Shown: one piece after another, positions 63,301-64,000 of the stretch
Position numbering within the stretch: position 1 is the first letter of the stretch
Layout of the letters: each line of letters opens with the position of its first letter
Assembly: GCA_012295275.1 (NCBI GenBank)
Contig: CM022665.1
Span: 8,379,976-8,443,975 of the forward strand
Reading direction: 5' to 3'
Length of the DNA: 64,000 bases
Origin: Chrysomallon squamiferum
Taxonomy: Eukaryota; Mollusca; Gastropoda; Neomphalida; Peltospiridae
Notes under the pieces: model-generated
Told to the model about the DNA's origin: nothing
Seen by the model: only the letters and a program-made list of their open reading frames with translations
Database searches by the model: none
Translations under genes and position numbers: made by a program

Positions 63301-63951
63301 GATTAATTGTGATAAAATAATTACTTATATTTTTTTGCAACAGGAAATACTTGGAAAATATCTATTGGTCAATTAAATATTGCTTATCATTCAACAAGAA
63401 AGGAACATTCAGTAAAAAATTTGTTTGGGAAACTTGCTTTTATCAGAGGACAAATTGTTTGTGGCTTGGAAGATATCCTTTGCTGTGAGATAGTTATGGG
63501 ACCAAGAGGAGATAGCCAAATCAAAACACAGCAAGATAACACTTTGATTTTTCAGTTATTTCCAATAGTTTTAACATTTTGTGATGGTCCCCTTGATATA
63601 CATTATCAAGGATTTCAACTGCTTTGTGATTGGTTTAGATGTCTTTTAAGAATGAATCTTCAAATTAAACAGAATTACAAAGCACAAATAAATAACAATT
63701 CCCATATTGTAAAAGAGACTTTAAAACGAATCTGGTTGAACTGGGACAGTCCAGTGGATGGTGTTGCACACTATACTAGTGAAACATTTTCTCTGATGAT
63801 GAAAATTTGGTCTCTTGAAGTGAAGGCTGGAATCTCTGACAATACTACATTTGCTAAAAATCTGTTAAAAATGTTGTTGGAAGTTCCCTGGTATACCAAA
63901 GGCAAATACAGACTACTGTGCATACTTCTGCCATATGAAGATTCAGAAAAA
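60372..63951 (+). CDS. THADA: THADA, N-terminal part (464 codons visible)
   Basis: Seven exons are traced: 60372-60457, 60908-61079, 61475-61583, 61917-62074, 62448-62585, 62866-62986 and 63344-63951; the next donor is GAAAAA|GTAGGT and the gene continues beyond the window. THADA is a large HEAT/armadillo-repeat protein (human about 1950 aa), the homologue of yeast Trm732, which partners the tRNA ribose methyltransferase; in flies it also binds the SERCA calcium pump. Identification rests mainly on the last exon: NWDSPVDGVAHYTSETFSLM (human HWEHPLDALRHQTKIMF) and LLEVPWYTKGKYRLLC (human LLRLEWHIKGKYTCLG). The visible N-terminus is Leu-rich helical sequence consistent with HEAT repeats. The 61583 donor (CAAT|GTGTGT) was chosen by phase and is the least certain boundary. 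Confidence 0.82.
61290..61395. repeat. Poly(A) and AAT/AAAT-rich tract in THADA intron 2
   Basis: Two A runs (about 61273-61281 and 61290-61311) followed by imperfect AAT/AAAT repeats. Confidence 0.8.
61633..61682. repeat. (TA)n tract in THADA intron 3
   Basis: TA repeats lie shortly after the proposed exon 3 donor. An open frame continues past that donor into this repeat, which is why the boundary is ambiguous. Confidence 0.85.
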
Positions 63952-64000
63952 GTAGGTTTAGATTTTATTTTTATTTTTGATTTCAATATCAATAGTTTAT

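Noticed and set aside
1-64000. CRISPR arrays, bacterial operons, ribosome binding sites, phage or integrated-virus genes
   Set aside because: The window is intron-bearing animal DNA; no regularly spaced repeats, Shine-Dalgarno-led genes, or reverse transcriptase or capsid reading frames were seen.

Overview
This window is animal nuclear DNA, very AT-rich and crowded with microsatellites. It carries seven protein-coding genes split by GT-AG introns. Two diverged repeats look, from memory, like a tRNA-derived SINE family widespread in molluscs, and the proteins read as lophotrochozoan, so a mollusc is the best guess (inference). All exon boundaries were traced by hand from splice signals, reading frame and remembered human homologues; no alignment was run.

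Layout. 1-5.5 kb: the 3' half of CEP43/FOP (+), with a decayed Tc1-like transposase in its last intron. 7.0-11.2 kb: a complete five-exon Cu/Zn superoxide dismutase SOD1 (-), whose first intron holds a 557-bp TA-flanked MITE. 12.1-14.7 kb: complete GET1/WRB (+), divergent from SOD1 across 962 bp. 15.9-21.5 kb: complete lebercilin LCA5 (-). 21.5-28.5 kb: gene-poor, simple-repeat-rich DNA. 28.5-40.9 kb: a seven-exon gene (-) for a secreted, cysteine-free, Asp-rich protein I cannot name; in a mollusc this is a candidate extracellular or shell-matrix protein and is the most novel item here. 41-48.7 kb: repeat-rich intergenic DNA, probably including the long 3' UTR of the next gene. 48.7-55.3 kb: a twelve-exon FERM-domain gene of the FRMD6/Willin-Expanded family (-). 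60.4-64 kb: the N-terminal part of THADA (+), running off the window, head-to-head with the FERM gene.

The genes form no operon or pathway. CEP43 and LCA5 are both centrosome/cilium proteins; GET1 acts in tail-anchored protein insertion, SOD1 in superoxide removal, the FRMD6-like protein in cortical/Hippo signalling and THADA in tRNA modification or calcium-pump regulation. Most of the remaining sequence is introns, UTRs, microsatellites and old transposon fragments.
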